NCBI RefSeq assembly: GCF_025127995.1
Contig: NZ_JAHLYP010000038.1
Coordinates: 1-64,000, forward strand
Direction: 5' to 3'
DNA from: Synechococcus sp. CS-1332
Lineage (GTDB): Bacteria > Cyanobacteriota > Cyanobacteriia > PCC-6307 > Cyanobiaceae
Length of the DNA stretch: 64,000 bases
Part shown: positions 25,447 to 33,818 of the stretch, one piece after another
Numbering within the stretch: the first letter of the stretch is position 1
Layout of the letters: each line of letters starts with the position of its first letter
Made by a program: the position numbers and the translations under genes
Notes under the pieces: generated by a model
Told to the model about the DNA's origin: nothing
Database searches by the model: none
Seen by the model: the letters and a program-made list of their open reading frames with translations, nothing else

Positions 25447-26453
25447 CGGTTCCGGTGGCAGGGGGCGCTGCGGCGGGGCACCAGCAGGGCCAGGTGGTTG
25501 TCCTGGTTGGCGTTGAAGTTGTCGTCCGACGCCAGCAGCAGGCTGCCCCGGCCATCGGCCTGGGCGGGCCCCGGGGTCAGGGCCTCCCAGTTGTCGGGAG
25601 GCAGGCCGGCGGCGATCAGGTCCCACTGGTGGATCGGTTCCAGCACGACGCCCGGATCAGCCCGGCCATCGGGAAGCGGGTAGTGGGCCAGCAGCACCTG
25701 CCACTGATCGGGGGCCTGAAAGCGGCGCAGCAGGGCCAGCAGCCCCGGCGTGGGCGTGGCAGCGTCGACAGCCAGCAGATCGGTCAGCCCCCAGCCAGCG
25801 CCTCCGGGAATGGCCAGCCGGGCCAGGGGCCGGGAAACGGCTCCGAAGGGGCCAAGGGTCCAGCCCAGCAGCCTCACCTGGGCCGGGGGATCCTGCAGCA
25901 GGGGTGATTCCGAGGCCATCAGCAGTACGTCCGCCTGAGCGGTCCGGCGGAGCAGTGCCAGGGATTCCGGGCCCTGGTTGGCGCCCAGCCCCCGTCCTGG
26001 GGCCGGCTGCCAATCGGCGGGCAGGGGATAGGCGCGCTCCAGCTGGCCGCTGGCCCGATCAAAGGCCAGCAGCTGGGCCACACGCCCTGCGTTGCGGCGA
26101 CCCTCGCTGGCCACCCAGAGCCGGTCGCCGAGCACCACCATCCCTTCCCCATCGATCTCCGCCGGCAGCGGCGCCCGGGGGGACCCCAGCAGATCCAGCT
26201 GGAAGAGGGGCCGCAGGGGTACTTCCCCCAGCTGCCGCACGCCGCTCCAGGCGGCCACGCTGCCCTGGGGGGCATCGCTGAGCAGCAACAGCGCATCGGT
26301 ATCGCTTTGGTAGCTGGCGGCGGAGAAGCCTCCCGAGGGTTCTCCGTTCGCCCCACGCCTCGGCAGGCGCGCCTTGGCCACGAGCTCCCAGCCCGCTTCA
26401 GCCGGACAGGGCAGCAGGGGGGGTGGGGCGCCGGCGGTGAGCAGCAGAACCAT
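25443..26453 (-). CDS. Phytase-like esterase domain protein
   Basis: A 336-residue protein with a short hydrophobic N-terminus (MVLLLTAGAPPPLLPCPAEA) that may be a signal peptide. The body reads like the 'esterase-like activity of phytase' beta-propeller family: GFSAASYQSDTDALLLLSD, PAEIDGEGMVVLGDRLWVAS, GLGANQGPESLALLRRTAQ and LPPDNWEALTPGPAQADGRG ending SLLLASDDNFNANQDNHLAL. Such proteins are thought to act on phosphoesters outside the cytoplasm. The 4-bp overlap with the downstream PhoX-like gene supports a shared organic-phosphate role. The frame is open to 26501; the ATG at 26453 is preferred. Confidence 0.75.
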   Translation of the reverse strand: MVLLLTAGAPPPLLPCPAEAGWELVAKARLPRRGANGEPSGGFSAASYQSDTDALLLLSDAPQGSVAAWSGVRQLGEVPLRPLFQLDLLGSPRAPLPAEIDGEGMVVLGDRLWVASEGRRNAGRVAQLLAFDRASGQLERAYPLPADWQPAPGRGLGANQGPESLALLRRTAQADVLLMASESPLLQDPPAQVRLLGWTLGPFGAVSRPLARLAIPGGAGWGLTDLLAVDAATPTPGLLALLRRFQAPDQWQVLLAHYPLPDGRADPGVVLEPIHQWDLIAAGLPPDNWEALTPGPAQADGRGSLLLASDDNFNANQDNHLALLVPRRSAPCHRNR

Positions 26454-26543
26454 CGGCCGATTCTCCTGTCGGCGCGGGGTGATGGCGGCATCCGGGGACA
26501 CGCGCTTTTGGGCGGTTAGGGTCGACGTCCGCAGGGGTGAGCC

Positions 26544-27353
26544 ATGAAAACCCCAACAGCAACACTCCCACCGACGGGCGGCCTGGGAGAGGACAGCGGC
26601 AAGCGCCTGGCGGTGCTGATCGATGCCGACAACGCCCGGGCGGCGGTGATCGAAGCGGTGCTCGAGGAAGTGGCCCGCTTCGGAGAAGCGATCGTGCGGC
26701 GCATTTACGGCGACTTCACGTCCACGCAGAGCGCCTCCTGGAAGGGATTACTGAACAAGTTCTCGATCAAGCCGATGCAGCAGTTCGCCTACACCGTGGG
26801 CAAGAACGCCACCGACAGCACGATGATCATCGATGCGATGGATCTGCTGTACACCCGCCGCTTCGATGGCTTCTGCCTGGTGACCAGCGACAGCGATTTC
26901 ACCGGCCTGGCCGTGCGGTTGCGGGAGGAGGGTCTGCTGGTGTACGGCTTCGGTGAGGAAAAGACCCCGGCGGCTTTCCGCAACGCCTGCCACAAGTTTC
27001 TGTTCACCGAAGTGCTGCGGACCGCCGCCCGCCACGGAGAAGATGCCGCTGCCGCGGAAAGCTCCCGCCGCCCCCAGGACAGCGATCCCCCGGCCGGTGG
27101 CCATCCCGTCATCCCCGCCGATTTCCTGATGGAGGCCCTGGACCGCTCGGTGGATGAATCGGGCTGGACCCAGCTGGGCACCTTCGGCAGCTACCTGCAG
27201 AAGATCCAGCCCGACTTCGACACCCGGCTCTATAGCTTCCGCAAACTCTCCGATCTGGTGCGGGGCTGTCCGTCCCTGTTCGTGATGGAGGAGCGGGAGG
27301 CCCCCAGCGGCAACCGCACGATCGTCTACGTGCGGGCAAGGGAGGACGACTGA
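26544..27353 (+). CDS. NYN (PIN-like) domain protein with C-terminal OST-HTH/LOTUS domain
   Basis: A 269-residue protein. Residues ~17-150 form a NYN nuclease-like domain: RLAVLIDADNARAAVIEAVL, RRIYGDFTSTQ, KNATDSTMIIDAMDLLY and GFCLVTSDSDFTGLAVRLRE, with the conserved acidic residues for metal binding present. Residues ~185-265 fit a winged-helix OST-HTH/LOTUS domain (SGWTQLGTFGSYLQKIQPDF, RKLSDLVRGCPSLFVM). The family is predicted to process or bind RNA; the target is unknown. A Shine-Dalgarno-like GGGGTGA lies upstream of the ATG. A transporter gene starts 3 bp after the stop. Confidence 0.85.
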   Translation: MKTPTATLPPTGGLGEDSGKRLAVLIDADNARAAVIEAVLEEVARFGEAIVRRIYGDFTSTQSASWKGLLNKFSIKPMQQFAYTVGKNATDSTMIIDAMDLLYTRRFDGFCLVTSDSDFTGLAVRLREEGLLVYGFGEEKTPAAFRNACHKFLFTEVLRTAARHGEDAAAAESSRRPQDSDPPAGGHPVIPADFLMEALDRSVDESGWTQLGTFGSYLQKIQPDFDTRLYSFRKLSDLVRGCPSLFVMEEREAPSGNRTIVYVRAREDD

Positions 27354-27356
27354 GGT

Positions 27357-28337
27357 TTGCCGGTGCTGGACACCCTCCACCTACCGATCACGACCATCGC
27401 CCGCCGGGCGGTGGCCTGCCTTGACGGCCAGCAGACAGTGGCGGAGGCGCTGGCCAGCCTGCGTCGGCGCGACATCGCCGATCGGATCGTCTACTTCTAT
27501 GTGCTCGATGCGGAGCAGCGCCTGATCGGCGTGCTGCCCCTACGGAGGCTGCTATCGGCGGCCGAGGAGATGCCGGTGGCCGCGCTCATGGTGCGCCGTC
27601 CGGTGACCATCCCGGAGCACGCCACGATCCTGGAGGCCCACGAAGCCTTTGCCGATCACCGCTTCCTGGCCCTGCCGGTGGTGAACGCCCAGCAGCACGT
27701 CATCGGTGTCGTCGACGTGACCATGTTCAGCGAAGAGGACTTCCTGCCCGACCAGCCGGCCCAGGCGGCGGCCCTGTTCGAGGCCCTGGGCTTCCGCGTG
27801 TCCCAGGTGCGCGGCGCTTCGCCGCTGCGGGCGTTCCGCTTCCGTTTCCCCTGGCTGCTGGCCACCATCGCCAGCGGCCTGGCCTGCGCCGTGCTGGTGA
27901 GTGTGTTCCAGCTCACCCTGGCCAGCAGCATCGCCCTGGCCTTCTTCCTCACCCTCGTGCTGGCCCTCGGGGAGAGCGTCAGCATCCAGAGCATGACGGT
28001 GTCGATTCAGTCGCTGCAGCTGTCGCCGCCCACCTGGCGCTGGTACCGGGCCAGCCTGCGGCGGGAGCTGACCACGGCCCTGCTGCTGGGTATCTCCTGC
28101 GCCGCCCTGGTGGCCCTGGTGCTGGTGCTCTGGCTCGGCCTGGGGCCGGCGGCCCTGATCGTGGCGGCCACGATCGTGCTCAGCGTGACAGCCGCCTGCT
28201 TCTACGGCCTCACCATTCCCGCCCTGTTCCATGCCCTGCGGCTCGATCCCAAGATCGCTTCCGGTCCGCTCACCCTGGCGGTGGCGGACATCACCTCGAT
28301 CGCGCTCTACTTCGGCCTGGCCAGCAGACTGCTCTGA
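27357..28337 (+). CDS. MgtE-family divalent cation transporter, short form
   Basis: A 326-residue membrane protein. Residues ~15-140 are a pair of CBS domains (DRIVYFYVLDAEQRLIGVLP, MVRRPVTIPEHATILEAHEA, FLALPVVNAQQHVIGVVDV). Residues ~165-326 form five membrane helices with MgtE features, including ALGESVSIQSMTVSIQSL and the terminal ADITSIALYFGLA. The N-terminal helical sensor domain of classical MgtE Mg2+ channels is absent. The start is a TTG directly after the NYN gene stop, which suggests an operon; a GTG at 27363 is an alternative. It probably carries Mg2+ or another divalent metal. Confidence 0.8.
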   Translation: MPVLDTLHLPITTIARRAVACLDGQQTVAEALASLRRRDIADRIVYFYVLDAEQRLIGVLPLRRLLSAAEEMPVAALMVRRPVTIPEHATILEAHEAFADHRFLALPVVNAQQHVIGVVDVTMFSEEDFLPDQPAQAAALFEALGFRVSQVRGASPLRAFRFRFPWLLATIASGLACAVLVSVFQLTLASSIALAFFLTLVLALGESVSIQSMTVSIQSLQLSPPTWRWYRASLRRELTTALLLGISCAALVALVLVLWLGLGPAALIVAATIVLSVTAACFYGLTIPALFHALRLDPKIASGPLTLAVADITSIALYFGLASRLL

Positions 28338-28361
28338 GCACCTTGGAGGCCCGAACCAGGC

Positions 28362-29195
28362 ATGTCACTCCTGCACCTTGCGGCGTTCAGTGACGGTGAT
28401 CGGGGCGGCAATCCCGCCGGGGTGGTGATTGCCGAGCGCCTGCCCGAAGCGCGGGAGATGCTGCGGATTGCGGCCGAGGTGGGGTATTCGGAAACGGTCT
28501 TCGCCGCCCCGCAGGGGGACGGCTGGCGGGTGCGCTACTTCTCTCCTGCCGCCGAGGTGTCCTTCTGCGGTCATGCCACCGTCGCCCTCGGGGCCGCCCT
28601 GGCCGAGCGCTTCGGGGATGGGGTCTTCCCGCTGACGCTGAATCAGGCCGAGATCACGGTGGAGGGCCGGCGGCAAGGGGAGCGCTGGAGCGCCGCCCTG
28701 CAGTCGCCCCCCACCGACCAGCGCCCCGTGGCTCCGGAGCTGCTCTCGGCAGGACTGGAGCTGTTCGGCTATGGGCCGCTGGATCTGGATCCCGCCCTGC
28801 CACCGGCGATCGTGCATGGCGGCGCCGACCATCTGCTGCTGGCCCTGCGCCGCCGCGAGGACCTGGCGGCCATGCGCTATGCCATGGAGGACGGGGCCCG
28901 GCTGATGGCGGCGGCGGGGCTGCTGACTCTGCTGTTGGTGTGGTCGGAAGGCCCCCAGATCTTCCACAGCCGCAATGCCTTCGCCATTGGCGGCGTTTAC
29001 GAGGATCCGGCCACCGGTGCCGCCACCGCGGCGCTGGCCGGCTACCTGCAAAGCCTCGACTGGCCCCACGGCGGATCGATCACGGTGGTGCAGGGGGAGG
29101 ACATGGGTTGCCGTTCCCTGTTGGCCGTCGAGATCCCGGCGGAGCTGGGTGGCTCGATCCGGGTGGCGGGCCAGGTGCGCGCGCTGGAGCCCTGA
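28362..29195 (+). CDS. PhzF family epimerase/isomerase
   Basis: A 277-residue protein of the PhzF / diaminopimelate-epimerase-like fold. The typical motifs are DRGGNPAGVVIAERLPEA, the catalytic-Glu region GYSETVFAAP, FCGHATVALGAALAERFGDG and EDPATGAATAALAGYLQ. PhzF proteins catalyse isomerisations; most members, including cyanobacterial ones, have no known substrate. A good Shine-Dalgarno (GGAGG) precedes the ATG. It is probably cotranscribed with the upstream transporter gene (24 bp gap). Confidence 0.85.
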   Translation: MSLLHLAAFSDGDRGGNPAGVVIAERLPEAREMLRIAAEVGYSETVFAAPQGDGWRVRYFSPAAEVSFCGHATVALGAALAERFGDGVFPLTLNQAEITVEGRRQGERWSAALQSPPTDQRPVAPELLSAGLELFGYGPLDLDPALPPAIVHGGADHLLLALRRREDLAAMRYAMEDGARLMAAAGLLTLLLVWSEGPQIFHSRNAFAIGGVYEDPATGAATAALAGYLQSLDWPHGGSITVVQGEDMGCRSLLAVEIPAELGGSIRVAGQVRALEP

Positions 29196-29196
29196 C

Positions 29197-29280
29197 TCAG
29201 GAGGCCTTCTCGAGCCGCTTGACGATCCAGCCCATCAACACCAGCGAACCCAGCAGCGTCGCGAGCAGGGCGATCGTCAT
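29197..29280 (-). CDS. Putative 27-aa single-helix membrane peptide
   Basis: A short reading frame MTIALLATLLGSLVLMGWIV plus the basic tail KRLEKAS. It has the form of a one-helix membrane peptide with a charged C-terminus. It ends 1 bp after the convergent PhzF stop. Its start faces the short GGCT copy 26 bp away. A diverged relative of it lies at 33638-33757, also facing a GGCT gene. That repeated arrangement is the main argument that it is real. No match to known photosynthetic small subunits was recognised. Confidence 0.4.
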   Translation of the reverse strand: MTIALLATLLGSLVLMGWIVKRLEKAS

Positions 29281-29306
29281 GGAACCGGGTGCAGTTTCGT
29301 CGCATT

Positions 29307-29591
29307 ATGGCCACAGGCCCCTCAGCCCTGGCCCGAACTGTGAACAGCACTCCCGAGCTGGTCTTCGTGTACGGCACCCTCAAGCGTGGCCACGGCAACC
29401 ACCACTGGCTGGCTGAGGCGCCCTTCCATGGGGAGGGCACCGAGGGCGGACTTGTGCTGCACGACCTTGGCCCCTTCCCCATGGCGATCCCTGGAGCCGA
29501 TGCCCCTTACGGATGGGCGCTGGGCCTGGCTGATGGCTCTGGTGCTGGCGATCGTCCCCGCCAGGGAAGGCAAGATGCGCCCGGGGAATGA
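29307..29591 (+). pseudogene. Truncated gamma-glutamylcyclotransferase-like gene (left copy)
   Basis: The first ~55 residues match the intact GGCT gene at 33819, including the nucleotide-sugar-like loop VFVYGTLKRGHGNHHWLA and VLHDLGPFPMA. After that the match is lost. The frame continues GADAPYGWALGLADGSG and ends without the catalytic region. Another frame (ending 29610) shows DGRWAWLMALVLA, resembling the ADGRRAWVYL part of the intact copy, so an internal deletion with a frameshift is likely. Homology also extends upstream of the start, so this is a decayed duplicate, not just a short protein. Confidence 0.65.
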
Positions 29592-29824
29592 ACTGGGTGC
29601 GGTCCACTAGCTGACGCGGCACCACCTGGACACCTCACCCGTGGGGCCCAACCACTTTGCAACGGTCGCTGAGGTGGCGTTGACGGTTCTACAACGCCCC
29701 GGAGGAGGCAGGAGTTCGTCGAACAGATTCCTTCCTGGCCATCAACTTCCGCGGCATCAAGAAGATCTTGGTCTGGGTCCAGCCGCAACGCTTCCTCGCA
29801 GCCAACGTCATTGCCAGACCATAC

Positions 29825-32014
29825 CTAGCGAAAGCGTCGCACCAGCGGTTCCGCCCGCCACACACTGCTGATCAGGATCAGAAAAGAATCGAGAATGCCG
29901 ACGCGATTTAATTTCTGGAACCAAACATTTTCGTTGTATAGCAGACGGATCAGGGCCTCTTCCTGCTCAACCGATTGCAAGCGAAATTCAAGGCCGAGCA
30001 CTGGGTAACCATGCTTGCTGGTCTGCCGCACGATTCTGGAAGGAAGCGTGAGCTTGCTCTGGGGCAGGTCCAGCACGGCATCACTTCCATCCAGTGTCAC
30101 CACGCGGTCGGTCAGGGCCATGGTCAGACCACTTTCGGACACATCCTGTGTCACGCCCCAGACTTCCTGGCTGCCGATTTGAAGCCGGGCGATGGTTTCG
30201 AGCGGAAAACGATCGTGCCGGCGCCGTACTGGACGATCGATGCAGGCCAGCACACAGATGAAAATAATCATCGCGTTGTACATGTTCCAGGCCAGCATCA
30301 CTTCTTCCCCCTCAAAGGGGGATCGCATCCAGGCCGGATCGATCAAGGGCAAGCCGTAGCGCGACAGTACGGCAACAGTGAAAATCGCCAGATAGGCCAG
30401 CAGAGGCCAGGCCAACCGCAGATCCATGCTCTGGCGCAGGTTCACCGCGTCTTTGTTGGTCACCAAGCTGCCGAGATGGCCCATCGGATTCCCGATCATG
30501 CGGGCCAGTCGACCGAGAGCGGGAAAACAGAATAGTGATTCATAGATCTCCGTCCACAATTGCGAATAGTGACTGTTACTTTGCCATGATAAGATGCCAT
30601 GCAACATGATCGTGAAAGGCAGACCATAAAAGAGATATTCAGATGGCGGGGCCGCAATCAGGCTGAAACCGATCACAAAGCTCATCAAGGGAAGAATGAT
30701 GTAGCCGGCGCGAAAAAGTGGCATGAAGCAATAAAGGGCCTGGCTGACGAAAAAGGATTTCTGCCAAACACCAAGCTTGGTCCAGATCGGTAGGTCTCTC
30801 CAGCAGAAGTAGATCTGCACATTGCCCTGTAACCAGCGCAGTCGCTGATCGAGATAGTCGCGGAAGGTGCGCGGCACTTCGCCGAGGCTGAGAATCTCAT
30901 CGAGGTAGACGATGCGCCACCCCTTGATCGCGAGACTGGTGCCTGTCTGATAATCTTCCACGATGCACTTGTTGTAGTAACCACCCACCGAAACCAGTGC
31001 CTCCCGCCTGGCCACGTAGGAGGTGCCGCAGCAGATCACCGCATTGAAGTGATCACGGACAACTTGGTTGTAGTGGAAGAAACTATCGAGATCGCTGGGC
31101 ATCAGGAAATCAAGTCCTAGATTACGCAGATGGAAGTCAGAATTGAAGTAATGCTGAGGGGTCTGAACCAAGGCCACTTTTGGATCACTGAAGAAGCCAA
31201 TGGTGCGGTAAAGAAACTGCTTGAATGGGATGAAATCACAGTCAAAAACGGCGATCAGCTCTCCCTTGGTACAGCCAAGTGCATGGTTCAGATTGCCGGC
31301 CTTGCGGTGCATATTGTCTGGTCTGCAAATATAATTAATGCCCAGTTCAGAGGCCAAATCGGCCATGACGGGCCTGCGACCATCATCCAGAATGTAGATG
31401 GTTTTGTTCGGATAATCGATGCCGCGGCATGCCAGTGCGGCGCGACGTACCATCTGGACGGATTCATTATAGGTTGGGATGAAGACATCCACCGAAGGAG
31501 GATTCTCGATTCTGGATCGAAAGTATTTGTTGGCCTGTCGGATCCTCGTTGTCGGATCGAAGAAAATTGATGGATAGAACTGAAGGCCAATGCTCAGCAG
31601 TGAGATGACTTCGATCAGAAAAAGGGCCAGGCTGCAGGCAAAACTGAAAGGATGCGCTGTGTTCAGCGTCGTGGATCGCCAGATGAAATAGCGCAGGCTG
31701 ACTCCAGTCAGCAGGATCGATCCCAGCAAGTAGCCCCAGGGACGACGGGGGACAAAGCGCATGCCCAGCACAATGCCCACGGCGACCATGATGGGCTGAA
31801 CGGCATGGATCCAGTCGTTCTGAACGCCCCAGCGCTCTGGAAGTTCGCGGGTTTCGAGCGGATTGAGCAACCCGGGCGCCACCAGAGAGAACTGCAGGTT
31901 TGCCAGTACCAAGGCCACGAACAGGCTCAAAGTGGCGATCACCAGGAACCCCCACACCCACGGGGAGATGCGGCTTGGCCCAATCGCCTCGGGAAAGGGG
32001 TTGAGGAACTTCAT
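29825..32014 (-). CDS. bcsA: Cellulose synthase catalytic subunit (GT2, with PilZ domain)
   Basis: A 729-residue processive glycosyltransferase. Two or three N-terminal helices precede the GT2 domain with all BcsA signatures: DVFIPTYNES, YILDDGRRPVM (first Asp), AVFDCDFIPF (DxD), ICCGTSYVARREAL, EDYQTGTSLA and QRLRWLQGN (QxxRW). Further helices follow, then a C-terminal PilZ domain beginning RRRHDRFPLE and containing VTQDVSESGLTMAL, the c-di-GMP-binding pattern. It polymerises UDP-glucose into beta-1,4-glucan while exporting it. Base composition is visibly more A+T-rich than in neighbouring genes, which suggests transfer. The ATG overlaps the hlyD stop (ATGA). Confidence 0.9.
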   Translation of the reverse strand: MKFLNPFPEAIGPSRISPWVWGFLVIATLSLFVALVLANLQFSLVAPGLLNPLETRELPERWGVQNDWIHAVQPIMVAVGIVLGMRFVPRRPWGYLLGSILLTGVSLRYFIWRSTTLNTAHPFSFACSLALFLIEVISLLSIGLQFYPSIFFDPTTRIRQANKYFRSRIENPPSVDVFIPTYNESVQMVRRAALACRGIDYPNKTIYILDDGRRPVMADLASELGINYICRPDNMHRKAGNLNHALGCTKGELIAVFDCDFIPFKQFLYRTIGFFSDPKVALVQTPQHYFNSDFHLRNLGLDFLMPSDLDSFFHYNQVVRDHFNAVICCGTSYVARREALVSVGGYYNKCIVEDYQTGTSLAIKGWRIVYLDEILSLGEVPRTFRDYLDQRLRWLQGNVQIYFCWRDLPIWTKLGVWQKSFFVSQALYCFMPLFRAGYIILPLMSFVIGFSLIAAPPSEYLFYGLPFTIMLHGILSWQSNSHYSQLWTEIYESLFCFPALGRLARMIGNPMGHLGSLVTNKDAVNLRQSMDLRLAWPLLAYLAIFTVAVLSRYGLPLIDPAWMRSPFEGEEVMLAWNMYNAMIIFICVLACIDRPVRRRHDRFPLETIARLQIGSQEVWGVTQDVSESGLTMALTDRVVTLDGSDAVLDLPQSKLTLPSRIVRQTSKHGYPVLGLEFRLQSVEQEEALIRLLYNENVWFQKLNRVGILDSFLILISSVWRAEPLVRRFR

Positions 32015-33285
32015 CGCTCGAAGATCACGCGCCCCGTGTACCCCACGTAGCAGAACTGCAGCGGAGGGGCTGGAACATCGTTCAGGATCCGCACCCGCAC
32101 CTCACTTTCCCTGGCCAGGTTGATCGGAATCGGAACCAGCGGGTCATCACCCAGCTGCAACCGCCCGATCCCGGAGCGGATCGACTCCACCTCCCCACGC
32201 AGGGTCATCCGCCTTCCCACCAACTCGATCCGGGCCCTATCTCCGATCCGCAGCCGGTTCAGATCGTTCTCCGCCACGGTCGTGGTGACCCAGCGGTTGT
32301 TGCAATCGATCAGTTTCATCACGGGCTGGAGCGCCTCGAGCAGATCACCGGCCTGCGCCTGCAGTTCCCAGACCACGGCCTGACGTGGGCTGCGCAAGAT
32401 GCTCTTGTGCCGCTTCTCCCATTGCTGACTGGATGCGGCCAGTTGCCGCCCCAGGCCTGCCACCCGCTGATCCTGCGTGCTCAGGTCGCCCTGCAGGGCC
32501 TGGAGGCTGCGCCTGGCCTCCTGCAGACGCACCACGGGATCGGAGCCACTGCGGTTGTTGCGCAGCACCAGGTTGTTGGTCGCGGCCTCCAGGTCGGTGC
32601 GGCCGCCGGCCAGCCTGGCTTCGAGGCCCGTCAGCTCGCGACGCCGCTGCTTCTCGGTGGTCTGGGCGCGGTCGTAGACGTTGGCGGCGACGGCGCCGGT
32701 GCGAAACAGACGTTCCACGCGTTTGGTTTCCCGCTCTGTGAAGGCCAGCTCGGCCCGGGCTCTCTGCAGGTCGGCCGTGGTCTGATCCAGATCCTCGCGG
32801 TTGCGGCGGATCTCCAGGGCCTGCTGGCGTCCGGCATCGAGCTGAACCTCCGCCACCAGCTGCTTCTGCGCCAGGACCTGGCGACGCAGATCGGCCTGCC
32901 GGCTTTGGGCCTCCTGACGCTCGGTGGTGAGTCGTTCCAGTTCATCGCGGCTGGCGCGGGAGCTGCGGATCACGGCCAGCTCCTGGTCCAGGCGCACCGC
33001 CTGGCCGGCCTGCACCGGCAGCGACTGCAGCGTGCCGGTGATGGGGGTTCGAATCGCAATGGGGGTGGCGTTGATCACGGCATCACGAGATCGGGCCGTG
33101 AGGAAGTTCAGCGCGATGATGCCGGTCAGCACCAGCAGACCGGATCCGATCAGAACGATCAGAATTTCAGCCCCACGGCTTCTGGTCATCCGCTCGCCGC
33201 CGGGCTCGATCGGGTCAGTCTCGATCGGTTCGGTCTCGATCGGGTCGGACTCTGCGCTTGGCTCGCGGACGGACAGCTCAGTCAC
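32011..33285 (-). CDS. HlyD-family membrane fusion protein
   Basis: A 424-residue protein with a cytosolic acidic N-terminus, one membrane helix (AEILIVLIGSGLLVLTGII), a lipoyl-like half (PITGTLQSLPVQAGQAVR), a long coiled-coil hairpin (residues ~110-290, rich in Arg/Gln/Leu) and a second lipoyl/barrel part with RSPRQAVVWELQAQAGDLL. The family bridges an inner-membrane exporter to an outer-membrane channel. Here the partner is the adjacent cellulose synthase. HlyD-like partners of cellulose synthase are known from other cyanobacteria, where such a protein supports extracellular cellulose. The start is a GTG; an ATG at 33189 would remove the repetitive ETEPIETDPIE segment. Confidence 0.85.
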   Translation of the reverse strand: MTELSVREPSAESDPIETEPIETDPIEPGGERMTRSRGAEILIVLIGSGLLVLTGIIALNFLTARSRDAVINATPIAIRTPITGTLQSLPVQAGQAVRLDQELAVIRSSRASRDELERLTTERQEAQSRQADLRRQVLAQKQLVAEVQLDAGRQQALEIRRNREDLDQTTADLQRARAELAFTERETKRVERLFRTGAVAANVYDRAQTTEKQRRRELTGLEARLAGGRTDLEAATNNLVLRNNRSGSDPVVRLQEARRSLQALQGDLSTQDQRVAGLGRQLAASSQQWEKRHKSILRSPRQAVVWELQAQAGDLLEALQPVMKLIDCNNRWVTTTVAENDLNRLRIGDRARIELVGRRMTLRGEVESIRSGIGRLQLGDDPLVPIPINLARESEVRVRILNDVPAPPLQFCYVGYTGRVIFER

Positions 33286-33307
33286 CTTGGATGTGTGCTC
33301 TCAGCCA

Positions 33308-33339
33308 GTGTTGAGCGACTGGTCACAGTGGCTCAACAC
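33308..33339. repeat. Inverted repeat upstream of hlyD
   Basis: GTGTTGAGC (33308-33316) and GCTCAACAC (33331-33339) are a perfect 9-bp inverted repeat with a 14-nt spacer, 23-54 bp upstream of the hlyD GTG start. The position suits an operator or a leader hairpin for the hlyD-bcsA unit. Confidence 0.45.
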
Positions 33340-33637
33340 AACCATAGTGGTGAGGACTGCCTCCAACACCATTGACAAGCGACGTTGATCTTGAGGCGTG
33401 ACAATGGAATGGCAGCCTATTTAGCCCACTCCCGTCGGTGACATCAGTTGTGCGGGTTCAAAGCTGCCCGAATGCTGCGCCTCTCGTCGCGCTCGCGCAG
33501 ACATTTGGTTGTGGTCGCTTCGTGAAACGCTCGCCACAACAGACCTGCTGATTCAACCTGTCGTAGCGATTGTTGAAGCCTCCAGTAGGTCTTCTGCTGA
33601 GGACAACTCGGCTGAGGTCGCCGCCAGCAAAGGGTCA
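33340..33637. other. Gene-free stretch upstream of hlyD
   Basis: I see no supportable gene. A 65-codon minus-strand frame (33444-33641) has no recognisable family. The region should include the promoter of the hlyD-bcsA transcript, and together with 29592-29824 it marks the edges of the presumed insertion. Confidence 0.35.
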
Positions 33638-33757
33638 TCAATCATTCCTCCGCCGTGCGGTCTCCTCGATGTCGCGGTCGAGGCCAGTGAAGGCCAGCTG
33701 CTCAGGCCACCAGCCGACCCCCCCCGTCCCCAGGGCGATCAGCAGGGCGAATGTCAG
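33638..33757 (-). pseudogene. Decayed relative of the 27-aa membrane peptide (right copy)
   Basis: The minus strand reads L-TFALLIALGTGGVGWW, which matches MTIALLATLLGSLVLMGW of the left copy in order and spacing, but the ATG has become CTG and the C-terminus runs on differently for 40 codons. It faces the intact GGCT gene exactly as the left peptide faces the broken GGCT copy. This makes it likely that the right-hand copy has lost this gene. Confidence 0.45.
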
Positions 33758-33818
33758 CGGAGGCTGCGGAGAATGGAATTCCGCCCGATCATGGCGGCCG
33801 GAGCCGCCGTTGCACGCC

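Noticed and set aside
29592-29824. A plus-strand stretch without a start reading RFYNAPEEAGVRR and IKKILVWVQPQRFLAANVIA
   Set aside because: It may be the remnant of a gene or mobile element, but it has no start, no family I can name and only about 50 codons.
33444-33641. 65-codon minus-strand frame upstream of hlyD
   Set aside because: No family, no conserved motif; it could be a remnant but cannot be supported.
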